Source: Kaistella carnis (lineage in GTDB: Bacteria; Bacteroidota; Bacteroidia; Flavobacteriales; Weeksellaceae). From it: a DNA stretch of 64,000 bases. The first letter of the stretch is position 1. Each line of letters opens with the position of its first letter. The stretch spans positions 2,294,001-2,358,000 of the forward strand of contig NZ_CP034159.1 of NCBI RefSeq assembly GCF_003860585.1, read 5' to 3'. The position numbers and the translations under genes are program-made. The notes under the pieces are model-generated. The model was not told where the DNA came from. It saw only the letters and a program-made list of their open reading frames with translations, and searched no databases. Below are positions 18,241 to 26,518 of this stretch, piece by piece.

Positions 18241-19350
18241 TCACAATGCCAAATATTGTCTGCCCGAAAGTGCTCTTATGTAGCCCATCATTTCCAAATG
18301 AAGCAAATCAGGTAAAATTTTATAAGTAGGAATATTTAAATGAGCGGAAATCTCATCTAAAGAAAAAGGCGTGGACTTATGCAATTGATTTAGAATTAGT
18401 TGCTGATGATCAGGTAAGAGGATCTTCATTTCTGAATTTGGGAAAAGTTCACCTGTTTTTTCAGTTTCAGCGCGGAATCCCAACTGATCAATGAGCGAGG
18501 GAACCGTTGATATTACTGTAGCTTTATTTTGATAAATAAGTTGATTGCATCCCTGGCTGTATTTATCGGTAATTTTTCCAGGTAATGCAAAAACTTCCCG
18601 GTTATAATTGTTTGCAAAAGTTGCGGTACTTATGGATCCGCCACCAAAAGCCGTTTCTACGACAATGGTTGCAGGACTTAAACCGGCAATATTTCTGTTG
18701 CGCTGAATGAAATTTTCGCGATCCGGCTTTTGTGAAGTGTTAAATTCGGTAAAAAGCACCCCATTTTCCTCCAGTATTTTTTCAGAAAGTTTTCGGTGTT
18801 TCGACGGATAAAGCGTATGAAAACCGTGGGCTAAAACAGCAACGGTAGGAATTTTGTTTTCGATTGAAGTAAAGTGCGTTTCAGCGTCAACTCCCAATGC
18901 CAAGCCACTTACCGTTTGAACCTGTTGGGTTTTAACCGCTTCCAGAAATTCATTAATGAAATGTTTTCCATAGGAAGTCATATTGCGTGTTCCTACAATG
19001 CTTATTGGTTTTAAGGCAGTATTATATTTTCCTTTTTGATATAAAATGGCGGGTGCATCTTCACACTCATTTAAGAGGGAAGGCAGTTCTCCCAAGTGAC
19101 GCAAATTAATAGTGATGTTGTGTTTTTCGCAGAACGCCATTTCATTTTCGGCAAATTGTAGGTGAACAGGATTTCCTATTTCTGACGCGATTTTTTTACC
19201 GATCCCAAATATATCGTGCAATCCGGATTTTGAAAGTTCCCAAACTTCTTTAGCCGAGCCTACTTCTGCCACCAACTTTCGGAAGATGATATCTCCGATC
19301 AATGGGCAATGTCGCAATGCAAGAGCGTAAAGTACTTCTTCGGAACGCAT
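18241..19350 (-). CDS. dprA: DNA-processing protein DprA
   Basis: DprA protects incoming single-stranded DNA during natural transformation and loads RecA on it. The 369-residue protein has an N-terminal helix-hairpin-helix-like region, the DprA Rossmann core (SIVGTRNMTSYG, SGLALGVDAETH, GGGSISTATFANNYNREVFALPG) and a C-terminal winged-helix domain (STPFSLDEISAHLNIP). Together with the ComM-type ATPase 2 kb away, it suggests that DNA uptake and processing functions exist here. Confidence 0.95.
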   Translation of the reverse strand: MRSEEVLYALALRHCPLIGDIIFRKLVAEVGSAKEVWELSKSGLHDIFGIGKKIASEIGNPVHLQFAENEMAFCEKHNITINLRHLGELPSLLNECEDAPAILYQKGKYNTALKPISIVGTRNMTSYGKHFINEFLEAVKTQQVQTVSGLALGVDAETHFTSIENKIPTVAVLAHGFHTLYPSKHRKLSEKILEENGVLFTEFNTSQKPDRENFIQRNRNIAGLSPATIVVETAFGGGSISTATFANNYNREVFALPGKITDKYSQGCNQLIYQNKATVISTVPSLIDQLGFRAETEKTGELFPNSEMKILLPDHQQLILNQLHKSTPFSLDEISAHLNIPTYKILPDLLHLEMMGYIRALSGRQYLAL

Positions 19351-19378
19351 AAAGTTGTTTTACCAAATTTATCAAAAA

Positions 19379-20149
19379 TTATCCATTTTTTCGGATTTCA
19401 TCTAAGTGTTCCCAAACATTGTCTTTCTTTTTATAGGGAAGTTCCAAAAAATCTTCGGGGTGATTCTCTTTGTATTGCTGCCAAAGTTTATCGTCTTTTT
19501 CGCTGTAATAATTTGGGAATTCCCAGATGTACTTTTTTTTTCGCTCCCCCGCTTTCCGAAACATAAAGGCCATGATGATCCCAATGACCGCTCCGGAGAG
19601 GTGAGACTGCCAGGAAATTCTGCTGGGTTCTGCAAGGTGAGAGAACAGTTCTTCCGGTAAGACGCCCCATACTAAACCTCCGTAGTATAATGCCACCACC
19701 ATGGAGACGGTAAGAAATTTGGTATTCCACCGAAAAACACCACTGAAGAAAAGAAAAAATGCGAGAACGTAAACAATTCCACTTGCACCGATAATACAGA
19801 CTTGGTTGTAGTCGCCTGTGTAAATGTCAATGGAAGGAAGAAGCCAGACCAGAAATCCGGTCAGTATCCAACCCAGGAAAAAAACTTTTTTTGCAATGAA
19901 AGGATAAAATTGAAAAAGCAGAAAGATCAAGACAAAGATGGGAACCGAATTACCAAAAATATGTTCCAGTCCACCATGCAGAAATGGAGATAGAAAAATG
20001 CCTTTCAATCCGTAGGGACTCAACGGAATAATTGCACCCGAACATCCGCTGAACCAACCCAGATTCTGCAGTAAAAACCCCAACCACATCGCCGCAACCA
20101 TGAGGACTGCGTAAAGGACGGCGTTATAGTTTATAGCGTTTTTGAACAT
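19379..20149 (-). CDS. Rhomboid-family intramembrane serine protease
   Basis: The product is an intramembrane protease that cleaves membrane-anchored substrates. The 256-residue product has about six membrane helices. The catalytic serine lies in IGASGIVY (GxSG), the catalytic histidine in SHLSGAVIG, and the oxyanion-region HGGLEHIFGNS matches the family HxxxN motif. A charged cytoplasmic tail of ~60 residues follows the last helix. The substrate is unknown. It is probably cotranscribed with dprA (28 bp gap). Confidence 0.9.
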   Translation of the reverse strand: MFKNAINYNAVLYAVLMVAAMWLGFLLQNLGWFSGCSGAIIPLSPYGLKGIFLSPFLHGGLEHIFGNSVPIFVLIFLLFQFYPFIAKKVFFLGWILTGFLVWLLPSIDIYTGDYNQVCIIGASGIVYVLAFFLFFSGVFRWNTKFLTVSMVVALYYGGLVWGVLPEELFSHLAEPSRISWQSHLSGAVIGIIMAFMFRKAGERKKKYIWEFPNYYSEKDDKLWQQYKENHPEDFLELPYKKKDNVWEHLDEIRKNG

Positions 20150-20286
20150 AAATGTTTTTGGTCAAAGTTGTAACCAAAATTAATTTCAAGCAATTATGGC
20201 TAAATAATTTAATAAAAATAAATAAAATCAGCCAAAAAGTAAGAAATCAATTCTAAAAACCATTTTATAGATATAATTGTTTGTCT

Positions 20287-20294
20287 TAAATTTG
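20287..20294 (+). promoter_or_regulatory. -7 box directly before the DUF3078 gene
   Basis: TAAATTTG matches TAnnTTTG and ends 6 nt before the ATG at 20301, again close enough for a leaderless or nearly leaderless transcript. Confidence 0.45.
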
Positions 20295-20300
20295 CCAACT

Positions 20301-21410
20301 ATGAGAAAGATGTTACTTTTTATTTCATTCCTTTATTCCATTAATCTCTTCTCGCAGAAGAATACTGAGGTCGCGGCTGAAATTGATTCCATTTCCCAAA
20401 ATAGCTGGAATGCCGTTGCGCTGAACTTAGACAGTCTGGCTGATCCGAAGTTTGAGAAGTTTGAAGTTCATTTTAAAGATACTATTGTTATTCGTAACAG
20501 AATTCCTCTTGCTGATCAGGAAGAAAATATTCCCGTAACTCCGTACAATATTTTACAGCTTAAAGATCCGATCAAGTGGTTTTATTACGGTCAGAATAAT
20601 GTTGTTTTTAATCAGTCTTCATTTTCCAACTGGAACTCCGGAGGGAATAATAACATTGGAATCATTGGAAAAGTAAACTATACCATCAGTTATAAAAACG
20701 GCCGAAATTTTTTAGATAATAATATTCAGTTGGGTTACGGTTTTGTGGCAGCTGAGGGCGAATCTTCCCGAAAGACAGAAGATTATATTAATTTGATGAG
20801 TAATTACGGTTACGATGTGGGTCAGAATTTTTATCTGTCCACAGGATTTCAGTTTCTTTCTCAGTTTTCAGCCGGTTATAATTATAGTGAAACTCCGGAT
20901 CCTACCTTTGAAGACCGTATTTCCAGATTTATGTCGCCGGGATATCTTTACGCCGGGGTCGGGATCTTGTACAATCCGAATGAAAACTTTCAAGTCATAT
21001 TTCGTCCGGTCAATGGTAAATTTACTTTTGTGACGGATCCTTATCTGCAGAAAGCAGGGCGGTATGGTTTAGAAAAAGATGGACAGTCGATACGGTCGGA
21101 ATTAGGAGCCTTGGTGAACGTTCTGTATCGGGTTAAAATTTTAAAAGATATCAGCTTTGTGAATCAGGTCAATTTCTTTAGCAACTACATTTTCCATCCG
21201 GAACGTGTTGATATTTCTTACAACGGAACGCTCAACTTTAAATTTAATAAATTCATTACCACGACGGTGAGTCTTGATCTTCTTTACGACCACGATCAAT
21301 TACAAAAACTGCAGATGAAGCAATCTCTTGGCGTTGGATTCTTATATAACTTTGGTTTTGAAATCAAGGAGAAGAATAAAAAGATGATTAAGCCTTTCAT
21401 AGCTAAATAG
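20301..21410 (+). CDS. DUF3078-family exported protein
   Basis: The product is a predicted outer-membrane-associated protein of a Bacteroidota-specific family without known function. It has a signal peptide (MRKMLLFISFLYSINLFSQ) and a beta-rich body with the family-like stretch VVFNQSSFSNWNSGGNN (about residues 108-124) and alternating aromatic strands, consistent with an outer-membrane beta-barrel. The protein is 369 residues from this ATG; an in-frame ATG 8 codons upstream lies before the predicted transcription start. Confidence 0.8.
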   Translation: MRKMLLFISFLYSINLFSQKNTEVAAEIDSISQNSWNAVALNLDSLADPKFEKFEVHFKDTIVIRNRIPLADQEENIPVTPYNILQLKDPIKWFYYGQNNVVFNQSSFSNWNSGGNNNIGIIGKVNYTISYKNGRNFLDNNIQLGYGFVAAEGESSRKTEDYINLMSNYGYDVGQNFYLSTGFQFLSQFSAGYNYSETPDPTFEDRISRFMSPGYLYAGVGILYNPNENFQVIFRPVNGKFTFVTDPYLQKAGRYGLEKDGQSIRSELGALVNVLYRVKILKDISFVNQVNFFSNYIFHPERVDISYNGTLNFKFNKFITTTVSLDLLYDHDQLQKLQMKQSLGVGFLYNFGFEIKEKNKKMIKPFIAK

Positions 21411-21426
21411 AGCGGCAAAGTCACGT

Positions 21427-22962
21427 TTACACATTCCAGAACTCGCGATCTAAACTTCGGTACTGAATCGCTTCGGAAATATGTGCAGAATTTAATTCCG
21501 GTGCTCCTTCAAGATCAGCAATAGTTCGGGCGACTTTTAAAATCCGGTCGTAAGCTCTTGCGGAAAGGTTCAGTTTTTCCATTGCATTTTTAATGAGGGT
21601 TTTCGAAGTTTCGTCCAGTTCGCAAAATTTTTCAATGTCGCGAGGTCCCATTTGAGCATTATAATGAATATCGGAATTTTGATATCGTTTTGTTTGAATA
21701 TCCCGGGCTCTTAATACCCGGGCCCGAATCGCATCGCTTTGTTCCCCTTTTCTTTTGTCGGCAAGCTGTTCGAACTCTACTTTTTGAACTTCAATATGAA
21801 TATCGATTCGATCGAGTAACGGTCCTGATAGTTTATTCATGTAACGCTGCATTTCGAACTGAGAAGACGTGTTGTTCGGGTCATCTGGAAAGAAACCACT
21901 CGGACTCGGGTTCATACTTGCCACCAACATAAAACTGGCGGGATAATTTACGGTAAACTTCGCTCTTGAAATCGTCACTTCGCGGTCTTCCAACGGTTGT
22001 CGCATTACTTCGAGTACCGTTCTTTTAAATTCCGGCATTTCATCCAGAAATAATACGCCGTTATGTGCCAGGGAAATCTCTCCGGGCTGCGGGTAACTGC
22101 CTCCTCCCACCAGTGCGACATCTGAAATCGTATGGTGTGGACTTCTAAAAGGACGAACGGTCATCAAAGAGGTTTCTGTTCCTATTTTGCCCGCCACCGA
22201 ATGAATTTTTGTGGTTTCCAGCGCTTCCCGCAACGTCAAAGGTGGTAATATGGTCGGAACTCTCTTCGCGAGCATCGTTTTACCGCTTCCAGGCGGGCCA
22301 ATGAGAATGATGTTGTGACCACCTGCCGCGGCAACTTCCATAGCGCGTTTCGCTGTTTCCTGACCTTTAACCTCCGAGAAGTCATTGGGAAAATGATGTA
22401 TTTTTTCCTGAAACTCTTTCCGTACATCGATCGTGGTTCTTTGCAGCGGAATTCCTTCATTAAAAAAATCAACTACTTCTTTAATATTGTCAATACCGTA
22501 AACTTCAAGATCGCTTACAATCGCGGCCTCCCGAATATTGAGCTTTGGTAAAATAATCCCTTTAAATCCTTCCTCTTTTGCTTTAATGGCAATCGGCAAT
22601 ACTCCTTTTATGGGCAGTAAACCGCCATCGAGTGACAATTCTCCCATGATAATATAATCGCCGATATTTTCCGCATTAATCTGCTCGGAGGCTGCCAAAA
22701 TACCCAAAGCGATACTCAGGTCATAAGACGAACCTTCTTTGCGCAAATCTGCCGGCGCCATATTGATGGTGATTTTTTTGCCCGGGATTTTAAAACCAAT
22801 GTTTTTCAAAGCTGCTGAGATCCGGTAACTGCTTTCTTTGATCGCATTATCGGGAAGGCCAACTAAATGGTATCCTACGCCACCTGTGTCTACATTGACC
22901 TCAATGGTGATGGTCTGAGCGGAAACTCCGTGTATCGCGCTCCCGTAAACTTTTACTAACAT
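21427..22962 (-). CDS. ComM/YifB-family Mg-chelatase-like AAA+ ATPase
   Basis: The family includes ComM, a hexameric helicase that drives branch migration during natural transformation. The 511-residue protein has the N-terminal ChlI-like domain (VEVNVDTGGVGYHLVGLPDNAIKE region), Walker A (LIGPPGSGKTMLA, about 218), Walker B (VLFLDEMPEF) and the C-terminal YifB domain (LSARAYDRILKVARTIADL). Length is normal. It is convergent with the DUF3078 gene and flanked on the other side by the duplicated tRNA-Val region. Confidence 0.93.
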   Translation of the reverse strand: MLVKVYGSAIHGVSAQTITIEVNVDTGGVGYHLVGLPDNAIKESSYRISAALKNIGFKIPGKKITINMAPADLRKEGSSYDLSIALGILAASEQINAENIGDYIIMGELSLDGGLLPIKGVLPIAIKAKEEGFKGIILPKLNIREAAIVSDLEVYGIDNIKEVVDFFNEGIPLQRTTIDVRKEFQEKIHHFPNDFSEVKGQETAKRAMEVAAAGGHNIILIGPPGSGKTMLAKRVPTILPPLTLREALETTKIHSVAGKIGTETSLMTVRPFRSPHHTISDVALVGGGSYPQPGEISLAHNGVLFLDEMPEFKRTVLEVMRQPLEDREVTISRAKFTVNYPASFMLVASMNPSPSGFFPDDPNNTSSQFEMQRYMNKLSGPLLDRIDIHIEVQKVEFEQLADKRKGEQSDAIRARVLRARDIQTKRYQNSDIHYNAQMGPRDIEKFCELDETSKTLIKNAMEKLNLSARAYDRILKVARTIADLEGAPELNSAHISEAIQYRSLDREFWNV

Positions 22963-23095
22963 AGGCTGTGTTTTGAGTTAAATTTAATAAATAAATATCA
23001 ATCTCCGGTAAAAGAATGGGGTGGAACTGCAAACGTAAATGAAAGAAGGGTGAATAAACGCAAAAAATCTCACTAAAAAGCAAGATTTTTATAAG

Positions 23096-23170
23096 TGGGC
23101 GATACTGGGTTCGAACCAGCGACCTCTGCGATGTCAACGCAACGCTCTAAACCAACTGAGCTAACCGCCC
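23096..23170 (-). tRNA. tRNA-Val (anticodon GAC), left copy
   Basis: The 75-nt cloverleaf has an acceptor stem GGGCGGT/ATCGCCC, D-arm AGCTCAGTTGG, an anticodon loop TTGACAT on a 5-bp stem, and T-loop GGTTCGAACC. CCA is not encoded. This is likely the original chromosomal copy, as it is on the ComM side of the integration point. It differs from the right copy by one base in the T-stem (C versus T on the plus strand). Confidence 0.95.
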
Positions 23171-23174
23171 TTAA

Positions 23175-23202
23175 TTAAAAAAACCTCAGAATAAACTGAG
23201 GT
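23175..23202 (-). terminator. Hairpin between the tRNA-Val genes (left copy)
   Basis: The stem ACCTCAG/CTGAGGT with a 6-base loop and a following T-run on the minus strand lies between the tRNA-Val(UAC) remnant and tRNA-Val(GAC). It may be a terminator or a processing signal in a tRNA operon. Confidence 0.5.
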
Positions 23203-23210
23203 TTCTTGGG

Positions 23211-23232
23211 TGGGCCCTGAGGGATTCGAACC
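23211..23232 (-). pseudogene. 3' end fragment of tRNA-Val(UAC) (attL)
   Basis: These 22 nt are identical to the 3' end of the intact tRNA-Val(UAC) at 45007-45081. The rest of the tRNA is missing and is replaced by unrelated island sequence starting TATTGTC. This marks the left end of the inserted island. Confidence 0.9.
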
Positions 23233-23463
23233 TATTGTCTTTGTTGATTGGTAATTAGTGACTTATCAGTTTGTGCTTGCTATTGTATTCCTAAAAGCAT
23301 GCCTTTTTTAATTTTTTTGCATCACTTCGGAAATAGTTGACTAATTAATTTTGGACTGCCATAAGCAAGGTTGTTTTTATCTTCAAATATATTGTTCAAA
23401 GCCTATAGTAGTTACTGCCAATGACAAGATTGTTCTTATATTTTTCATATTTTATTTATTTTG

Positions 23464-23856
23464 CTAATTCATTATTAAGTTGATTTGTCCTTCGAAATAT
23501 TTGCTTTCTTCGTGGAAAAAATGATTTCGAGCTCGTTTCAATTTGTTTACATTAAAGTCATTACAAGTTTTTACGATGTATAAACAGTAATCTGGTGTAC
23601 TCCAAATCATTTTGGGTTTAAGTATCTGATTTTTATGGTTTGTTATTTTATATCTATCATATTCCATGCATAAGGCTGGTATTTGAAAAACAGCATACAT
23701 TTCAAAGAAAGTGTCTTTTACACTTTGATTTTGAATGGTTTGTGATAAATCTTTCACAATCTTATCAAACAGTAAATCTGCTTCATGATACTTCCTAAAC
23801 TTCCCAAGAAAGCACCCCGTGTCACCAGTTTCATACAAAACAGCATATTCCATCAT
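23464..23856 (-). CDS. Unknown 130-residue island protein
   Basis: No family is recognised. The predicted cytoplasmic protein has no signal or membrane helix and begins MMEYAVLYETGDTGCF. It contains four cysteines scattered over the chain and several aromatic residues. It lies alone near attL, 188 bp past the end of the Sel1 operon. An accessory or host-factor role is possible but nothing in the sequence tells. Confidence 0.45.
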   Translation of the reverse strand: MMEYAVLYETGDTGCFLGKFRKYHEADLLFDKIVKDLSQTIQNQSVKDTFFEMYAVFQIPALCMEYDRYKITNHKNQILKPKMIWSTPDYCLYIVKTCNDFNVNKLKRARNHFFHEESKYFEGQINLIMN

Positions 23857-24044
23857 CTCCCTTAGTTATGGCTTTAAATTTTATTTATTGAATGGGTGAT
23901 TGCATTTATAAGATTTAGTAAGTCACTAATAGCCAGTGTCAACAATTAAACTTATTATTTATTTGTTCAAATAATTAAATGCCCTTCTTGATTGCGATAT
24001 ATTTCCACAAAATCATAAAGATCACACACGATATAGTAAGTCAT

Positions 24045-24242
24045 TTATTTTTCTGCTTTCCTTTTTATCATCCAAAAGATGAATATCATAATTGCATTGG
24101 GTATAATGCTTCCTAGAATATAAGCTCCACCAACATCAGGATTATCTTGAATGCGGGGTACCACAATAAAAATATATTGAAGTATTGCAAGTCCTGTTAC
24201 AAGCCAGAAAACAATAGTCCACTTTGAGTTTTTCTTATCCAT
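24045..24242 (-). CDS. Small two-helix membrane protein
   Basis: The 65-residue product has two hydrophobic segments (about residues 9-27 and 42-58) joined by a short polar loop, with positively charged ends, so it should span the inner membrane twice. No family is recognised. It starts 6 bp after the stop of the Sel1-repeat gene and is the last gene of a three-gene operon, suggesting a joint role with that protein at the membrane. Confidence 0.6.
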   Translation of the reverse strand: MDKKNSKWTIVFWLVTGLAILQYIFIVVPRIQDNPDVGGAYILGSIIPNAIMIFIFWMIKRKAEK

Positions 24243-24248
24243 TATCTT

Positions 24249-25574
24249 TTATTTCATTTTGTTTAAATAATCTAGTACATCTTGAGCTTCGGAGTAACCA
24301 TTTAAAGCTGATTTGGTAATCCATTTTCTTCCTTCAGTTAGATCAGCCTCACCTAAAGTTCCTTGTAGTAAGAAAAGTCCCAGATTATACTGCGCTTTCA
24401 TATGATTTAAGTTTGCTGCCTTAAAATAGCACTCATATGCCCTCACATCATTTTGTTTAACCCCTTTGCCTTCTAAAAATGAATTCCCTAATTGATATAA
24501 TGCATCTTTATCATTCAGCTCAGCAGCTTGTTCAAAGTATTTATTTGCCTCTTCAAATTTACCTTGTGAAAATAATAAGGTACCATCGTTATAAAGCTTT
24601 TCAGCCTTAGCTACAGTCACTACATCACTAAAATCGTTAACTAAAAAGTCCATTTTTTCATCATTATTTTTTGAAAGAGACTCAGCTTTATGATTTATTT
24701 CGGAAAGGGTATTGCTGAGCCATTGTTCTACAATTTTAGATATCTCAACAAAGGTATTTTTACTGTTCAGTATAGAAGAAATAAGTTGAGTAAAGCTGTC
24801 TATTTTCTGTCCCAAATAATCTCTATCAGACGTGAAGCTGTTTTTAATAGTTAAATCTTCAATTTTATCTAACGCAATTGCAAAAATTCCATGGAAATAA
24901 CTTTGTGCTAGCAGTTGTGAATCTTGATCATTTTTATAATTTAGTACTTGAGTTCTTTTATTTGAAAGACCTTCTAGACCTGCTACAAAACCATTTACAA
25001 ACATTTGCTGTTCAAAGGTAAATATCATCCTAGAATCCAGTTTTTTCGTTTGGAAGTTATCTAGAGCATTATTTTTAAATATTAATCCCCATTTTTTAAT
25101 AAAGTTCTGCGCTTGTTTTTGATCAACTCCACTTGAATATGAATCTTCAAAATTAAGCTCAAAATCCTTTATCATCAGACTTTGCTGTTTTTGTATATAT
25201 TCTTTATCTTCAAAACATTTCTCTGCAATCATTTTGTCATTGGCTCTCCAGACACCGTGCTTAAATGTATTATGAACAATATTCAAAACCTTGTTATCAA
25301 AATTTTGTACTATTACTTCCTGATTTGAATGCTCAACATCTATTGGTTGTAGTATTCTATAAAGTTCTACAGAGTTTTCAAATTCTTCAGGTGTCATTTC
25401 ATCATCTGAGTATTTAGCTACCTTTTGTAGAATAGCATCCTTTTCATTATTTGAGTTTTCACTTTTAATACTCTTTTTAGGAATATTTGTATTAGTGTTT
25501 TGTGTATTCTCTTTTTCTTTATTTATCATGAAATAAATTATAAGTCCTACTACGATAATAACAATCCAAATCAT
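24249..25574 (-). CDS. Membrane-anchored protein with Sel1/TPR-like repeats
   Basis: The 441-residue protein has one N-terminal membrane helix (IWIVIIVVGLIIYFMI), a charged linker, a helical middle region of ~280 residues without recognised family, and at the C-terminus three Sel1-like repeats (about 345-435), recognisable in ALYQLGNSFLEGKGVKQND and AQYNLGLFLLQG. Such repeats mediate protein-protein contacts. It is middle gene of an operon with an exported protein and a two-helix membrane protein, opposite an Xre regulator. A defence or toxin-related role is possible but unproven. Confidence 0.65.
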   Translation of the reverse strand: MIWIVIIVVGLIIYFMINKEKENTQNTNTNIPKKSIKSENSNNEKDAILQKVAKYSDDEMTPEEFENSVELYRILQPIDVEHSNQEVIVQNFDNKVLNIVHNTFKHGVWRANDKMIAEKCFEDKEYIQKQQSLMIKDFELNFEDSYSSGVDQKQAQNFIKKWGLIFKNNALDNFQTKKLDSRMIFTFEQQMFVNGFVAGLEGLSNKRTQVLNYKNDQDSQLLAQSYFHGIFAIALDKIEDLTIKNSFTSDRDYLGQKIDSFTQLISSILNSKNTFVEISKIVEQWLSNTLSEINHKAESLSKNNDEKMDFLVNDFSDVVTVAKAEKLYNDGTLLFSQGKFEEANKYFEQAAELNDKDALYQLGNSFLEGKGVKQNDVRAYECYFKAANLNHMKAQYNLGLFLLQGTLGEADLTEGRKWITKSALNGYSEAQDVLDYLNKMK

Positions 25575-25576
25575 AT

Positions 25577-25948
25577 TTATTTATTTAAAGGGTATAATAA
25601 AACTTTTTTTACTTTTTTCAATTTCTGATACTTTTCACATTTTTTATCAGCATCTATGGGAGGACTCCATTGTGACCAATTTTCTTTCTTTGCAATCTCA
25701 GAGCAGTTTTTACCTTTGAAATTTGAATAATCTACACCAGTATTGCTGGTGCTACTTGCTATACCCTCTATATGTTTTTTATAGAATTCTTGATTTTCTT
25801 TTCTATGTTTAGCTATTTCTAACTCAAAAGGAGTTAGTTGTTGTGAAGTCTTTAACACAGTATTCTTTTTCTTTTTAATTTGGGCTTTTGTACCAATTGG
25901 AATAACACCTAGTAGCAGAATAGGTAAGAAAATAATTATTTTTTTCAT
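25577..25948 (-). CDS. Small exported protein of unknown function
   Basis: The 123-residue product has a signal peptide (MKKIIIFLPILLLGVIPIGTKA) followed by a lysine-rich segment (QIKKKKN) and a polar domain with two cysteines near the C-terminus (NCSEIA, KKCEKY) that could form a disulfide. No family is recognised. It is the first gene of the three-gene operon, 2 bp before the Sel1 gene, and faces the Xre regulator across an 89-bp spacer. Confidence 0.55.
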   Translation of the reverse strand: MKKIIIFLPILLLGVIPIGTKAQIKKKKNTVLKTSQQLTPFELEIAKHRKENQEFYKKHIEGIASSTSNTGVDYSNFKGKNCSEIAKKENWSQWSPPIDADKKCEKYQKLKKVKKVLLYPLNK

Positions 25949-25973
25949 AAAGTCATTTTATATTATTTATTAT

Positions 25974-26036
25974 TGCCATATATGGCATTACACTCAGTAA
26001 ATATAAACTCTTTCTTTGACCTGTCAAATAAGTCAA
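25974..26036. promoter_or_regulatory. Divergent control region with two palindromes
   Basis: The 89-bp spacer between the exported-protein operon and the xre-type gene holds two perfect palindromes: TGCCATATATGGCA (25974-25987) and TTTGAC-CT-GTCAAA (26015-26028), with an extra GTCAA half-site at 26032-26036. These are plausible operators for the adjacent helix-turn-helix regulator. Confidence 0.5.
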
Positions 26037-26037
26037 G

Positions 26038-26271
26038 TTGGATAAATCTAAAATTCTCATACAAGTTGGTAAAAGAATTAAAGAAGTGAGAGAATCAAAA
26101 GGTATCTCTCAAATTGAACTTGTGGGTAGAATGGAAGGGAATATTGATGCTACTAATATTTCTCGCATAGAATCTGGTAGAACTAACCCAACTATAATAA
26201 CACTCTATAGAATTTCAATTGCATTAGAAATCTCTCTTTCTGAACTCTTTCTGATGAAATTTTCAAATTAA
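26038..26271 (+). CDS. Xre-family helix-turn-helix regulator
   Basis: The 77-residue protein is a single HTH_3 domain: IKEVRESKGISQIEL with the recognition-helix region NISRIESGRTNPTIITLYRI. It is most likely a dimeric repressor or activator of the divergent three-gene operon. The only start consistent with the complete first helix is a TTG at 26038; the next in-frame ATG would remove half of the domain. The inferred TTG start suggests low expression, common for such regulators. Confidence 0.8.
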   Translation: MDKSKILIQVGKRIKEVRESKGISQIELVGRMEGNIDATNISRIESGRTNPTIITLYRISIALEISLSELFLMKFSN

Positions 26272-26518
26272 TTCCTTCATTGGTCACTGGACTTATTGGT
26301 AGTGAAATTAATGAAAAGTTGTCTATCTATTAAATCCATTTTCTTGACTCATCTGGGAATAACTAAATTTTATAATATTATTCTAGATCTTCATTTTCAC
26401 CACTAGTATCTTCACTTTTTTTTTGTACTACTAATTATTCTACAAATATAAATGTATCCCAAAGTCATTGCGACTAGTTGCAAATTTGCAAATTTAATGA
26501 TGCATAATCTATCTTTTT

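Larger units (their letters stand above)
23095..23232. repeat. Left direct repeat (attL region) of the integrative island
   Basis: This 138-bp segment matches 44889-45028 with one base change in the tRNA T-arm, one change and two missing A in the spacer. It holds a complete tRNA-Val(GAC) gene, a spacer hairpin and the last 22 nt of tRNA-Val(UAC). Identity stops at 23232, inside the T-loop sequence GGATTCGAACC, the usual crossover place for tRNA-targeting tyrosine integrases. Confidence 0.9.

Noticed and set aside
23095..23170. The tRNA-Val(GAC) duplication as an assembly artefact
   Set aside because: The two copies differ at several positions and have different unique flanks (ComM side versus integrase side), and the repeat ends inside a tRNA T-loop as expected for integration.
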